64,000 nt of DNA from Meridianimarinicoccus roseus (GTDB taxonomy: Bacteria > Pseudomonadota > Alphaproteobacteria > Rhodobacterales > Rhodobacteraceae): the NCBI RefSeq assembly GCF_003172915.1, contig NZ_QGKU01000012.1, positions 1-64,000 on the forward strand, given 5' to 3'. Of this stretch, positions 1 through 9,387 are shown piece by piece. The translations under genes and the position numbers were made by a program. Under the pieces are notes generated by a model that was not told where the DNA came from, made no database searches, and was given only the letters and a program-made list of their open reading frames with translations. Each line of letters opens with the position of its first letter. Within the stretch, counting starts at the first letter, position 1.

Positions 1-38
1 AGCGCAGCGCGCGGCCGGCGGTGACGCTGGCGGCCATC

Positions 39-1318
39 GCCGGTCTTCGGAGAAGGTTCGGGTTGCGAAACCTGGAACCGAACCGGAGACGACGATGACC
101 GACGATAGAATGACCCTGATGGAGCTGGTGGAGAAGTCCGCCGACGAGGATCTCGTCCGCGACATGCTCGCCTATGCCGCCGAGCGGCTGATGGAGATGG
201 AGGTCGAGGCTGCGACGGGCGCGCCAAAAGGAACGCGCACACCGGCGCGCACCACGCAGCGCAATGGATACCGCGAGAGAGGCTGGGAGACCCGCGCCGG
301 CCGGATCGACCTGGCGATCCCGAAGCTGCGCAAGGGCAGCTACTTCCCGAGCTTTCTCGAACCGCGCAGGACGGCGGAGAAGGCCCTCGTGGCCGTCATC
401 CAGGAAGCCTATGTGCACGGCGTCTCGACGCGCGCCGTGGACGATCTGGTGCGTGCCATGGGCGGGAGTGGCGTGTCTAAGAGCCAGGTGAGTCGGCTCT
501 GCGCCGAGATCGACGAGCGCGTGCTGGCATTCCTCACCCGGCCTCTCGAGGGCGCCTGGCCCTATCTCTGGCTCGATGCAACCTACATCCGGGTGCGCGA
601 GAACGGCCGGATCATCAGCCGTGCCGTAATAATCGCGGTGGCGGTCAACGGGGACGGCCGACGCGAGGTGCTCGGCGTCGCCACCGGCCCCTCCGAGGCG
701 GAGACGTTCTGGACTGGCTTCCTGCGCTCTCTCGCCGATCGCGGCCTGCGCGGCGTGAAGCTCGTCGTGGCCGACGATCACAAGGGGCTCAGGGCCGCAG
801 CCCGCCGAGTGTTCGATGCGACCCACCAACGGTGTCGCGTGCACTGGCTCAGAAACGCGCTCGCCCATGCCCCGGCCAAGAGCCGCACCGCCGTGGCCGC
901 AATGCTCAAGACGATCTTCGCCCAGGAGACCAAGGCCGAGGCGGAGACCCAGTGGGACGCCATCGCCGACGCCCTCCGTGAGAAGAATGACCGGCTCGGC
1001 GCCATGATGGACGCCTCCCGCGACGACGTGCTCGCCTACATGGACTTCCCCAGGGAGCACTGGGCGCAGATCAGCTCGACCAACCCGCTTGAGCGCGTCA
1101 ACAAGGAGATCAAGCGCCGTTCCAATGTCGTCGGGATCTTTCCGAACGACGCGGCCATCATCCGTCTGGTCGGCGCGCTGATGATCGAAACCAACGACGA
1201 GTGGGCCGTCGCGCGCCGTTACATGGGGCTGGAGTCGCTGGCCCGCATCACCGATACTCACAACGTCAGACTGCCCGCCGTGGCGACCTGACCAACTCGA
1301 GCCTCTCCGAAGGCCGGC
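39..1318 (+). mobile_element. IS256-family insertion sequence (ends approximate)
   Basis: A complete IS256-type transposase is bracketed by an imperfect inverted repeat. GCCGGTCTTCGGAGAAGGTT at 39-58 matches the reverse complement of 1299-1318 at 16 of 20 positions. IS256-family terminal repeats are usually 20-40 bp, so the true tips may lie slightly further out; the right tip probably falls between 1318 and about 1345, where the coding signal of a disrupted gene resumes. No target-site duplication could be confirmed because the left flank is missing. The window starts only 38 nt outside the left arm, which may mean an assembly break at a repeated element. Confidence 0.75.
95..1291 (+). CDS. 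IS256-family (mutator-type) DDE transposase
   Basis: A 398-residue protein of normal length for the family, which moves its element by a copy-out mechanism through a circular intermediate. The catalytic triad looks intact: Asp161 in the LWLDATY motif, Asp227/Asp228 in VVADDHKG, and Glu333 in the [15 protein letters not shown] motif. A helical N-terminal DNA-binding region and a basic C-terminal stretch are also present. The ATG has a GGAG ribosome-binding site about 6 nt upstream. Nothing suggests decay, so the element may still be active. It stands alone with no accessory gene and abuts a truncated gene downstream. Confidence 0.95.
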   Translation: MTDDRMTLMELVEKSADEDLVRDMLAYAAERLMEMEVEAATGAPKGTRTPARTTQRNGYRERGWETRAGRIDLAIPKLRKGSYFPSFLEPRRTAEKALVAVIQEAYVHGVSTRAVDDLVRAMGGSGVSKSQVSRLCAEIDERVLAFLTRPLEGAWPYLWLDATYIRVRENGRIISRAVIIAVAVNGDGRREVLGVATGPSEAETFWTGFLRSLADRGLRGVKLVVADDHKGLRAAARRVFDATHQRCRVHWLRNALAHAPAKSRTAVAAMLKTIFAQETKAEAETQWDAIADALREKNDRLGAMMDASRDDVLAYMDFPREHWAQISSTNPLERVNKEIKRRSNVVGIFPNDAAIIRLVGALMIETNDEWAVARRYMGLESLARITDTHNVRLPAVAT

Positions 1319-1340
1319 CCTCTTACACCACGCCGCGGGG

Positions 1341-2267
1341 CACTACCTGACAGAGCGGCGCCTGCACTCCCTAACGTCAGCATCCAAGGAAACGCGCATC
1401 GGCCCGGCTGTTCTGGATGATTTCTTGACAGAAGCGGGCGCGTTTGCGCCCGGTGACGCGCGTGCCGATGCCCGCAAGACCTTTGATGCGAAAGTCTGGC
1501 AGAACATTCTTGGTGAAATCCCGACATTGGTTGGCCCGATTGCGCTGCGACGGGCAATCGGCGCAACCTTGGCCGAATTGAACGGGTTGAAGGCTGACGG
1601 TGTCCTCGTCCCGAGGACCAACTTCGCAACGATCAAATCACCTTGGCGGATTGCGGATGGCCACGCTCTTCTTGAGGAGTTGGAGGCCTATGCGCAGCCG
1701 GTTGCCGCAGAGGAGCCAGGGTGGGAGACGATCCAACGCGTTCACAAGCGGCTGGACTTTCCTGTTGGCGGGATCATTGCGGCCATTCGGACGGGTTCTC
1801 TGCGCCTTGGGCAGCGTCCTGATGTGTTCGGCTACCACGGGCTTGCGGTGAATATCAGTGAGGTTGCTGCGTTCAAGGCGAGGGTTGCGCCAAAGCGCAA
1901 GCCATCAATCAACCAGGGAGAGATGGCAGCAGCGGCCTTCGCCCGGTCGGCGGGTATTCGGGGGAGAGGTCAATTCTTGGCTCTGATCGGAGGTGGTAAC
2001 ACGCCTGCGATGTTGGTTTTGAATCCTACGACCAGGCGTCGGGAATGGCGCATGAGCCGCGACGACATCACTGCGTTTGAGGCGAACTACACGACGCCAT
2101 CGATGCTGTCGGCCGAAACCGGTGTGCATTTGAACACGATTCGGGCCGTTCTGCAGAGCGAGGGGGTCCAGCCGTTCCGCCCGAACGGCTTGGATGTCGG
2201 ACCGGTATATCTTCGCAACGCCGTTGAGCCGGTTGTGGCACTCCTGAAATCTCAGGAAGGAAAGTGA
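1341..2267 (+). pseudogene. 5'-truncated DNA-binding protein, possibly TniQ-like remnant
   Basis: The frame ending at 2267 has a possible TTG start at 1425, but it stays open upstream to the end of the insertion sequence. The added residues (HYLTERRLHSLTSAS and onward) look like real protein, so the gene most likely lost its 5' part to the IS256 insertion. The C-terminal half contains a helix-turn-helix-like segment (LSAETGVHLNTIRAVL, about 60 residues from the end). The overall look resembles C-terminal regions of TniQ/TnsD-type transposition proteins, but no zinc-binding N-terminal domain is present and this family call is weak. The sequence is less GC-rich than its neighbours, consistent with acquired DNA. 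Confidence 0.5.
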
Positions 2268-2417
2268 CCGCTAGCCACGGGTTATGCTGAGATACCGTTC
2301 TAACCCAGTGTGCTAGAAGAAACCTTCGACACGGCACCCCGAGCCTCTCGACAGGGGGTGCGCATGAAAAAATGCCAAATCGCGCAAGCTTATGGTGCAT
2401 TGGCAATAATGAGGCAC

Positions 2418-2494
2418 TGGCGACCCCGGAAGGAATCGAACCCTCAACCTGCCGATTAGAAGTCGGCTGCTCTATCCAGTTGAGCTACGGGGCC
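2418..2494 (-). tRNA. tRNA-Arg (anticodon UCU)
   Basis: On the minus strand the 77-nt sequence folds as a cloverleaf. The acceptor stem is GGCCCCG/CGGGGTC with one G-U pair, the anticodon stem GCCGA/TCGGC encloses loop CTTCTAA, and the T-loop is GTTCGATTC. The 3' CCA is encoded. The anticodon UCU reads AGA and AGG, rare codons in this GC-rich genome. Its 3' end faces the IS/truncated-gene segment, the usual arrangement for a tRNA used as an integration site. Confidence 0.95.
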
Positions 2495-2651
2495 TGTGCA
2501 CCAATATCTCATAGGCGGCGACGGGGCGCAGCTAAAGCCCGAAAATGGCACCGCGATATGGTTTTCGGCCTGTGCGGCTGATCTGGATCAAGGTCACATG
2601 CGGTTAAATAGATATGATGGGCCCATCTTTAACCGACCGATGGAGTCCATC

Positions 2652-2834
2652 ATGTTGCGCCTTGCTTCCCTACTGTATTCGCTGATCGGCACGACACTTG
2701 CGGGCAGCGCGATCGTGGTCGCGCTGGTCATGGGACATGACGATCTTCAGGGCATCGTCGTTGCGGCGGCGCTTGGCGCGGTTGCAGCGCTGCCGGTCGC
2801 GGTGGCGGTGGCCCGGCGGCTTTACGCGGCCTAG
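2652..2834 (+). CDS. small two-helix membrane protein
   Basis: A 60-residue protein with two hydrophobic segments (about residues 5-25 and 30-53) separated by a short HDDLQG turn, so probably an inner-membrane hairpin. The family is common in Rhodobacteraceae and is often labelled CTP synthetase in databases, although it has nothing of that enzyme. GGAG at 2642-2645 sits 6 nt before ATG 2652; an upstream ATG at 2640 is less well placed. The stop codon overlaps the stop of the convergent esterase gene by four bases. Function unknown. Confidence 0.75.
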   Translation: MLRLASLLYSLIGTTLAGSAIVVALVMGHDDLQGIVVAAALGAVAALPVAVAVARRLYAA

Positions 2835-3592
2835 GCCGCCAGCCAAGTATCGACGGCGGCTTCGAATTCGCGGGGTTTCTCGGCGTGGAGCCAATGCGCT
2901 GCGCCGGGGATCTTCACGAATTGCGCCTTCGGAAACAGTGCCTTGATGCGGGGGCGGTGATCGGGCTGGACATAATCCGACCGGCCGCCCGACAAGAACA
3001 AAACCTTTCCGTCGTAACTGTCCGACGTGTCGGGGAAATCCATGATATCGGGCATGTCGGCTTCGAGCGTGTCGAGGTTGAGGCGCCAGCGTTTCTCAGG
3101 CACGTCGAGGGACTGCACGAGGAAGGCGCGGATCGCGAGTTCCGGCACGGCGTCCTTGAGCTGCCGGTCTGCATCGCCGCGAGAGCCGATCGTGTCCACG
3201 TCCACTGCCCGCATCGCGTGGATGTAGGGCAACTGGCTGTGCCCGTAGGCCACCGGAGCGATGTCGGCGACGATAAGTCGCCCGACCCGCGAGGGCTGCG
3301 TCAGCGCCAGCCACATCGCCGCCTTGCCGCCCATCGAATGGCCCAGCACATCCGCCACACCGCCATTTTCCTCAATGACTTCAGAAAGATCGGCGGCCAT
3401 GTCGGGATAGGTATGGCGGTCGGTCCACGGGCTGGCACCGTGGTTGCGCATGTCCACGGTGATGATCGGGCGCTCCTTTGCGAGGTTGCGAGCGATCACA
3501 CCCCAGTTTCGGCCGGACCCGTAAAGTCCGTGCGCGATCAGCAGCGGGCGGGCGCCGTCGCTGGCCGTTCCGTGGTGATAGGTTGCAAGCAT
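2831..3592 (-). CDS. alpha/beta-fold hydrolase (YbfF-like esterase)
   Basis: A 253-residue single-domain hydrolase. The oxyanion motif HGLYGSG starts at residue 21, the nucleophile is Ser86 in GHSMGG, and the acid and base are likely Asp206 and His233. This matches the YbfF/ABHD11 group of short-chain acyl esterases; the natural substrate cannot be read from sequence. Start 3592 gives the better spacing to the AGGGAA upstream; an alternative ATG two codons earlier (3598) is possible. It is divergent from the gene at 3757, and the region between holds an 11-nt tandem repeat. Confidence 0.88.
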   Translation of the reverse strand: MLATYHHGTASDGARPLLIAHGLYGSGRNWGVIARNLAKERPIITVDMRNHGASPWTDRHTYPDMAADLSEVIEENGGVADVLGHSMGGKAAMWLALTQPSRVGRLIVADIAPVAYGHSQLPYIHAMRAVDVDTIGSRGDADRQLKDAVPELAIRAFLVQSLDVPEKRWRLNLDTLEADMPDIMDFPDTSDSYDGKVLFLSGGRSDYVQPDHRPRIKALFPKAQFVKIPGAAHWLHAEKPREFEAAVDTWLAA

Positions 3593-3672
3593 GGGCATTT
3601 CCCTTTGGTCGTCGCGGCGCTTATCCGGGCCGCGCGGTGGCGCTGTCAAGCGCCGGAATCGGGTGTAAGAAC

Positions 3673-3717
3673 CCTGTAGGAGTCTTGTAGGAGTCCAGTG
3701 GAAGTCCCGTCCGGAGT
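3673..3717. repeat. degenerate 11-nt tandem repeat in a divergent promoter region
   Basis: Four consecutive units CCTGTAGGAGT, CTTGTAGGAGT, CCAGTGGAAGT and CCCGTCCGGAGT follow each other without gaps, the last one nucleotide longer. The repeat lies between the divergent esterase (start 3592) and the membrane protein gene (start 3757). The period is close to one helical turn, so the units would face the same side of the DNA. It may be an operator for an unknown regulator. Confidence 0.6.
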
Positions 3718-3756
3718 TCGCGCCGGGATCGGGGCCGAAGGCGGAAGGGGAAGGCA

Positions 3757-4140
3757 ATGAGATACCGGGGCATCATCGAGCGCAACGCGGCGCTGGCGCA
3801 ATACTTGGGCGTGAAGCTGGACGTGCCGGGCGACGACCTGCGCACGGTGATCGGACGGGCCGGGCGCGAACTGCCGTCGCGGATGCGCAGCGAGGCCCGT
3901 TATCTCGTGATGGCCGAGACGATGGCGGGCCACCCGAAGCTGCGTCACCTTGTGGACCGGACCCGGCTGAAGAATGCGGACCGCGCGTTGCGCCGCCACG
4001 TGCGTGGGCGTGATCCGGCGAAGGCCCGCACCGACCGCCTGCTCGGACAGATTGCCGGGCTGGTGCTGGGCCTGCTGATCTTCTTCGCGGTGCTGGTCTG
4101 GTTCCTCGCGTGGCGCGGCGTGATCGGCCCCGGCGGCTGA
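3757..4140 (+). CDS. hypothetical protein with C-terminal membrane anchor
   Basis: 127 residues. The first 90 are charged and rich in Arg and Leu with no recognised fold. Residues about 98-120 (LAGLVLGLLIFFAVLVWFLAW-like) form a single transmembrane helix ending in a short tail. It is probably a tail-anchored inner-membrane protein with the basic part in the cytoplasm. The ATG is preceded by GGAAGGGGAAGG. The reading frame has the GC-rich third positions of neighbouring genes, so it is real, but I do not recognise the family. Confidence 0.7.
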   Translation: MRYRGIIERNAALAQYLGVKLDVPGDDLRTVIGRAGRELPSRMRSEARYLVMAETMAGHPKLRHLVDRTRLKNADRALRRHVRGRDPAKARTDRLLGQIAGLVLGLLIFFAVLVWFLAWRGVIGPGG

Positions 4141-4234
4141 CACCGCTTTATGCCGTGCCGCGCGGCCCGGCCCCGCCGGGGAGAGGGCCGCCTGGAACGC
4201 AAGCGGCGCGCTCCCGGCAGGAGACGCGCCGCGC

Positions 4235-4254
4235 GCTGCCCCGCGCGGGGCAGC
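4235..4254. terminator. palindromic hairpin between convergent genes
   Basis: A perfect 20-bp palindrome (GCTGCCCCGC followed by its reverse complement) sits between the stop of the membrane protein gene (4140) and the stop of glyA (4269). It could act as a terminator in both directions, although there is no T-run on either side. Confidence 0.45.
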
Positions 4255-4268
4255 GATAGCCGAAAGGA

Positions 4269-5564
4269 TCAGAGCGTGGGGTAGACCGGGAAGCGGCCGC
4301 AGAGTTCCAGCACTTCGGATTTCACCCGCGCCTCGATCGCCGCGTCGCCCTCGCCGCCACTGGCGGCCAGCCCGTCCACGACCTGCACGATCCAGTCCGC
4401 GATCTGGCGGAACTCTGCCTCGGCGAAGCCGCGCGTGGTGCCCGCCGGGCTGCCAAGCCGGATGCCGGAGGTCACGGTCGGCTTCTCGGTGTCGAACGGG
4501 ATGCCGTTCTTGTTGCAGGTGATGTGCGCGCGGCCAAGCGCGACCTCGGTCGCATTGCCCTTCACGCCCTTGGGCCGCAGGTCCACCAGCAGCAGGTGCG
4601 TGTCGGTTCCGCCGGTAACGGTGCCGAGTCCACCCGCGATCAGCTGGTCGGACATCGCCTGCGCGTTCTTCACGACCTGTTCGATATAGGTCTTGAATTC
4701 GGGGCGCAGCGCTTCGCCGAAAGCGACGGCCTTGGCGGCGATCACGTGCATCAGCGGGCCACCCTGGATGCCCGGGAAGATGGCGGAGTTGAACTTCTTT
4801 GCCAGCGCCTCGTCATCGGTAAGGATCATGCCGCCGCGCGGGCCGCGCAGGGTCTTGTGCGTGGTGGTGGTGGCGACATGGGCATGGGGGAAGGGCGAGG
4901 GATAGGCGCCCGTCGCCACGAGCCCGGCGAAATGCGCCATGTCCACCAGAAGATAGGCGCCGACCATATCCGCGATTTCGCGGAAGCGCTTGAAGTCCAG
5001 CACGCGCGGGATGGCCGAACCGCCCGCGATGATCATCTTGGGCTGGTGTTCCTTCGCCAGCTTCTCGATCTGGTCGTAATCGGGCAGCAGGTCGTCTTCG
5101 CGCACGCCATACTGCACCGCGTTGAACCACTTGCCCGACTGGTTCGGGCGGGCGCCGTGGGTCAGGTGCCCGCCGGCATCGAGGCTCATCCCGAGGATGG
5201 TGTCGCCCGGTTGCAGCAGCGCGGTGAACACGCCCTGGTTGGCCTGGCTGCCGGAGTTCGGCTGAACGTTGGCGAAGCCGCAGGAAAACAGCTTGCACGC
5301 GCGTTCGATCGCGAGGTTCTCGGCGATGTCGACGAACTGGCAGCCGCCGTAGTAGCGTCGCCCCGGATAGCCTTCAGCGTACTTGTTGGTCATCACCGAA
5401 CCCTGCGCCTGCATCACGGCGTGGCTGACGATGTTTTCCGATGCGATGAGTTCGATCTCGTCGCGCTGGCGTCCCAGTTCGCTGGTGATCGCGCCGAACA
5501 GTTCGGGATCCCGGCTTGTCAGGTCTTCGGTGAAGAAGCCCGTGTCACGATGGGGTGCGTTCAT
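4269..5564 (-). CDS. glyA: serine hydroxymethyltransferase
   Basis: Interconverts serine plus tetrahydrofolate with glycine plus 5,10-methylene-tetrahydrofolate, the main entry of one-carbon units. The 431-residue protein has the normal length. The pyridoxal-phosphate lysine is Lys237 in the [14 protein letters not shown] motif. The [13 protein letters not shown] substrate loop (62-74) and the VDMAHFAGL cofactor strand (207-215) are conserved. The ATG has a strong GGAGG site. The upstream region up to the divergent NAD kinase is about 190 nt; I see no clear riboswitch in it. Confidence 0.98.
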   Translation of the reverse strand: MNAPHRDTGFFTEDLTSRDPELFGAITSELGRQRDEIELIASENIVSHAVMQAQGSVMTNKYAEGYPGRRYYGGCQFVDIAENLAIERACKLFSCGFANVQPNSGSQANQGVFTALLQPGDTILGMSLDAGGHLTHGARPNQSGKWFNAVQYGVREDDLLPDYDQIEKLAKEHQPKMIIAGGSAIPRVLDFKRFREIADMVGAYLLVDMAHFAGLVATGAYPSPFPHAHVATTTTHKTLRGPRGGMILTDDEALAKKFNSAIFPGIQGGPLMHVIAAKAVAFGEALRPEFKTYIEQVVKNAQAMSDQLIAGGLGTVTGGTDTHLLLVDLRPKGVKGNATEVALGRAHITCNKNGIPFDTEKPTVTSGIRLGSPAGTTRGFAEAEFRQIADWIVQVVDGLAASGGEGDAAIEARVKSEVLELCGRFPVYPTL

Positions 5565-5752
5565 TTCTTCCCTCCTCTGAGCGGTGTCGGCGGATCGCCG
5601 TTGGAAGGTGTGTATGCCAGCCGGGTGCGCAAAAAAAGACCCTGAGGGGACCCTTTTCGGTCTGTTTGCGAAATGTGGAGCGGTTTGAAGGGGTTGTTTT
5701 CGTCGCGGCGCGGGGTCAATGCTGCGCGCTAGGGGCAGGGTGACGGGTGACG

Positions 5753-6511
5753 ATGACCAAGATTTCGTTTCTGGCGGGCGAGTCGCCGGTGGCGCAAGCC
5801 GCGCGGCGGGAGTTGTCGTCGCTTTACGGGCACGTGGCGCCCGAGGCTGCCGAGGTGATCGTCGCGCTCGGCGGCGACGGCTTCATGCTGAGCACGCTGC
5901 ACGGCACCGAACACCTGAACGTGCCGGTCTATGGCATGAACCGCGGCACCATCGGTTTCCTGATGAACGAGTATTCCATCGTCGGGCTGCACGGTCGGCT
6001 TGCGTCGGCGGAAGAAGCGGTGATCAACCCGCTGCGGATGCGCGCGGGCACTGCGGGCGGGCAGGAGCACCGGGCGCTGGCGATCAACGAGGTGTCGCTG
6101 CTGCGCGCGGGGCCGCAGGCGGCGCGGCTGCGCATCAGCGTGGACGGCCGAGAGCGGATGGCGGAATTGGTCTGCGACGGTGCGCTGGTCAGCACCCCCG
6201 CAGGGTCGACCGCCTACAACTATTCGGCGCATGGGCCGATCCTGCCGATCGGCGCCGAGGTGCTGGCGCTGACCGCGATGGCCGCCTTTCGCCCGCGGCG
6301 TTGGCGCGGCGCGCTGCTGCCCAAGGCGGCGCGGGTGCGATTCGACGTGCTCGACCCCGAGAAACGCCCGGTGATGGCGGATGCCGACAGCCGGTCGGTG
6401 CGCGACGTTCTGTGGGTCGAGGTCGAGAGCGAGCCGCAAGTGCGCCACCGGCTTCTGTTCGATCCCGGTCACGGTCTTGAAGAACGGCTTTTGCGGGAAC
6501 AGTTCGAGTAG
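5753..6511 (+). CDS. nadK: NAD kinase
   Basis: Phosphorylates NAD to NADP. The protein has about 252 residues, the short proteobacterial form. The ATP/NAD-kinase signature GGDGFML begins at residue 40 and the second conserved loop TPAGSTAYN lies at 148-156. The ATG at 5753 is 9 nt from an AGGGTGA sequence; a GTG at 5747 would add two residues and cannot be excluded. It is the first gene of a short plus-strand pair with the DUF4396 gene, 33 nt downstream. Confidence 0.95.
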   Translation: MTKISFLAGESPVAQAARRELSSLYGHVAPEAAEVIVALGGDGFMLSTLHGTEHLNVPVYGMNRGTIGFLMNEYSIVGLHGRLASAEEAVINPLRMRAGTAGGQEHRALAINEVSLLRAGPQAARLRISVDGRERMAELVCDGALVSTPAGSTAYNYSAHGPILPIGAEVLALTAMAAFRPRRWRGALLPKAARVRFDVLDPEKRPVMADADSRSVRDVLWVEVESEPQVRHRLLFDPGHGLEERLLREQFE

Positions 6512-6544
6512 GCACACGTTGGTCGTGGGAGAAAGGATGGTCCC

Positions 6545-7213
6545 ATGATCGAGTTTCTTTCACAGCCGATCGTGCTTGCTGTCTGGCTCGCCGCGGTTGC
6601 GGTGTCGCTGGTCATCGTGGTGCGCGATCTTCGCGAGAACAACAGCCACCTCATGAGCCTGATGAAGGCGGTCTGGGTGCTGACCGTTGCCTATTCCGGG
6701 CCGCTGGGGCTGACGATCTACTGGCTGACGGGGCGCAGCGCGATCTCGTCCGACGGCACCGCGCGGCGCGCGTTCCGGTCGGTGGCGCATTGCTATTCGG
6801 GCTGCGGGATGGGTGAGATCGTCGGTGTCTCATTGGCTGCGGGGCTGCTCGGGCTGGGCAACTGGACGACGGCGATCGTAACTTTTGCGCTGGCCTATCT
6901 TTTCGGGTTCGCCCTGACCGTCGGGCCGATGGTGCAGAACGGTGTGGCTTTCCGGCAGGCGATGAAGGATGCCGCGATCGCCGAGACACCGAGCATCACG
7001 GTGATGGAACTGGTCGCCATCCTCATCGGCCTTTATGTCGCGGGCGGCGCGGAGATGGGCGAGACGCTGTTCTGGACCTCGCTCATCCTGTCGCTGTCCT
7101 GCGGGCTGCTGGCGGCCTGGCCGGTGAACGTTGTTCTGATCCGCAAAGGCGTGAAAGAAGGCATGATGGACCCGCGCCACACCCATCACGGGCATGGCGC
7201 GCAGGATGCCTGA
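6545..7213 (+). CDS. DUF4396 domain membrane protein
   Basis: 222 residues with about six hydrophobic helices. The motif AHCYSGCGMGEIVG (residues about 80-93), with its histidine and paired cysteines, is the hallmark of the DUF4396 family of small polytopic membrane proteins of unknown function. The cysteines and a C-terminal His-rich tail (HTHHGHG) suggest metal binding, but this is inference. GGAG precedes the ATG region. A short GGCGGC/GCCGCC hairpin right after the stop (7214-7227) may slow transcription towards the convergent prpE. Confidence 0.8.
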   Translation: MIEFLSQPIVLAVWLAAVAVSLVIVVRDLRENNSHLMSLMKAVWVLTVAYSGPLGLTIYWLTGRSAISSDGTARRAFRSVAHCYSGCGMGEIVGVSLAAGLLGLGNWTTAIVTFALAYLFGFALTVGPMVQNGVAFRQAMKDAAIAETPSITVMELVAILIGLYVAGGAEMGETLFWTSLILSLSCGLLAAWPVNVVLIRKGVKEGMMDPRHTHHGHGAQDA

Positions 7214-7237
7214 GGCGGCAAGCCGCCGCCTGAGGCG

Positions 7238-9145
7238 TCAGGTCGCGGTGGCCGGGGTGCGCGCGTAGCCCAGCCCTTCGAGCGCGGTACGGATCTCGTC
7301 TAGGATGGCGGGATCGTCGATGGTCGCGGGCAGCTTGAACGGCTCGCCATCGGCCAGCTTGACCATCGTGGCGCGCAGGATCTTGCCCGAACGGGTCTTC
7401 GGCAGTCGATCGACCACCGCGCAGAGCTTGAACGCCGCGACCGGGCCGATCTTCTGGCGCACCAGTGTCACGCATTCCTTCACGATGTCCTCGTGCGGGC
7501 GGTCCACGCCCTTGGTCAGGCACACGAAGCCCATCGGCAACTGGCCCTTCAGATCATCCGCGACACCGATCACGGCGCATTCGGCCACGTCCGGGTGGGA
7601 GGCGAGCACCTCTTCCATCCCGCCGGTGGACAGCCGGTGCCCGGCGACGTTGATCACGTCGTCGGTGCGCGCCATGATGTAAAGATACCCGTCCTCGTCG
7701 ATCATGCCGGCGTCGCCCGTCTCGTAATAGCCTGGGAAATGTTCCAGATAGCTTTTGCGGAACCGGGCCTCGGCGTTCCAGAGCGTGGGCAGCGTGCCGG
7801 GCGGCAGCGGCAGCTTGATGGCGATGGCGCCAAGCTCGCCCGGTTTCATCTGGTGCCCGCCCTCGTCTAGGATCTGCACGTCGTAGCCGGGCATCGCCAC
7901 CGACGGGCTGCCGATCTTGACCGGCAGGTGTTCGATCCCCATCGGGTTGGCGGCGATGGCGTAGCCGGTTTCGGTCTGCCACCAGTGGTCGATCACCGGC
8001 ACGCCGAGCATGTCCTGCGCCCACGTGATCGTGTCGGGATCGGCCCGTTCACCGGCGAGGAACAGCGCGCGCAGGCGCGACAGGTCGTACTTCTTCAGGA
8101 ATTCGCCCTTCGGGTCCTCGCGCTTGATCGCGCGGAAGGCGGTCGGTGCTGTGAAGAACACAGACACGCCGTGTTCCTCGATCACGCGCCAGAACGTGCC
8201 GGCATCCGGCGTGCCCACCGGCTTTCCTTCGAAAACGATGGTGGTGCAGCCGTGGATCAGCGGTGCATAGCAGATGTAGCTGTGCCCGACGACCCAGCCC
8301 ACGTCGGAGGCCGCCCAGAACACTTCGCCCGGCGCCACGCCGTAGACATTGGTCATCGTCCAGTCGAGTGCGACGAGGTGCCCGCCTGTGGCGCGGATCA
8401 CGCCCTTGGGCGCGCCCGTGGTGCCCGACGTGTAGAGGATGTAGGCCGGGTGATTGCCTTCCACCGGCAGGCAATCCGCCGGTTCGACGCCATACTGGAA
8501 GGCGTGCCAGTCCACGTCGCGCCCGTCTTCCAGGTGCGCGACTTCCTGTTCGCGCTGGAAAATGACGCAGAAGTCCGGCTTGTGGGAGGCGCCTTCGATC
8601 GCGCCATCCAGAAGCGGCTTGTAATGTACGACGCGGCCCGGCTCGAGGCCGCAGGAGGCGGCGATGATGCATTTCGGTTGCGCGTCGTCGATCCGCACGG
8701 CCAGTTCGTTCGCGGCAAATCCGCCGAACACGACCGAATGGATCGCGCCGATCCGCCCGCAGGCCAGCATCGCTTCCAGCGCCTCGGGAACCATCGGCAT
8801 GTAGATGATGACGCGGTCCCCCTTTTCCACGCCCTTGGCGCGTAGCGCACCGGCAAGGCTTGCAACCCGGTCGCGCAGTTCGGAATAGGTGATCGCGTGC
8901 TTGGAATGGGTGATCGGGCTGTCATGGATGATCGCCACGCGGTCGCCATTGCCCGCCTCGACATGGCGGTCCACCGCGTTCCAGCAGGTGTTGACCATCC
9001 CGTCCGCGAACCATTCGTAGAGCGGCGCATTGTCGTCGAACAGGGCCTTGCTGGGCGCGCGGTCCCAGTCGATCGCGCGGGCGGCCTCCATCCAGAACGT
9101 TTCGGGGTCGGCCTGCCATGCCGCGTATGTCTGCTTGTATCCCAT
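7238..9145 (-). CDS. prpE: propionate--CoA ligase
   Basis: Activates propionate to propionyl-CoA through an acyl-adenylate; related enzymes also take acrylate or 3-hydroxypropionate. The protein has 635 residues, full length for PrpE. The N-terminal ACS cap is followed by the AMP-binding P-loop YTSGTTGAPKG (238-248), the WWQTETG motif, and the C-terminal catalytic lysine Lys588 in TRSGKILR, the residue usually controlled by acetylation. GGAGGG lies upstream of the ATG. It is transcribed alone. Acetyl-CoA synthetase is the main alternative, but length and the N-terminal sequence favour PrpE. Confidence 0.93.
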   Translation of the reverse strand: MGYKQTYAAWQADPETFWMEAARAIDWDRAPSKALFDDNAPLYEWFADGMVNTCWNAVDRHVEAGNGDRVAIIHDSPITHSKHAITYSELRDRVASLAGALRAKGVEKGDRVIIYMPMVPEALEAMLACGRIGAIHSVVFGGFAANELAVRIDDAQPKCIIAASCGLEPGRVVHYKPLLDGAIEGASHKPDFCVIFQREQEVAHLEDGRDVDWHAFQYGVEPADCLPVEGNHPAYILYTSGTTGAPKGVIRATGGHLVALDWTMTNVYGVAPGEVFWAASDVGWVVGHSYICYAPLIHGCTTIVFEGKPVGTPDAGTFWRVIEEHGVSVFFTAPTAFRAIKREDPKGEFLKKYDLSRLRALFLAGERADPDTITWAQDMLGVPVIDHWWQTETGYAIAANPMGIEHLPVKIGSPSVAMPGYDVQILDEGGHQMKPGELGAIAIKLPLPPGTLPTLWNAEARFRKSYLEHFPGYYETGDAGMIDEDGYLYIMARTDDVINVAGHRLSTGGMEEVLASHPDVAECAVIGVADDLKGQLPMGFVCLTKGVDRPHEDIVKECVTLVRQKIGPVAAFKLCAVVDRLPKTRSGKILRATMVKLADGEPFKLPATIDDPAILDEIRTALEGLGYARTPATAT

Positions 9146-9387
9146 AGCGTTCCCTCCTGCTCCGGACCGTCATTGAATACGAGAGCGGAGGGCCATTGGG
9201 CAAGCGCACACCCATGCGCCCGGTCGTCACGTTTCGCGCTAACGCGGTGGCAGTGCCCGGGCCGGAACGGTTAACCTGTAGCGCCGATGTTTCTTTCGGT
9301 TGGTCCTGACGGACAACGGCGCCAAATACCGCGCGCGCAGTGCGTGAAGCGCGAAGGCGCGCGCAGCGTTCCTGATCCCGACGCGGG

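Noticed and set aside
4524-5645. Plus-strand open frame of about 370 codons
   Set aside because: Fully antisense to glyA, which carries all SHMT motifs; no ribosome-binding site and low-complexity product.
5620-5665. Riboswitch or terminator upstream of glyA
   Set aside because: A short CCC/GGG stem next to a run of T on the minus strand is seen, but the stem has only three or four pairs and no conserved riboswitch core is visible.
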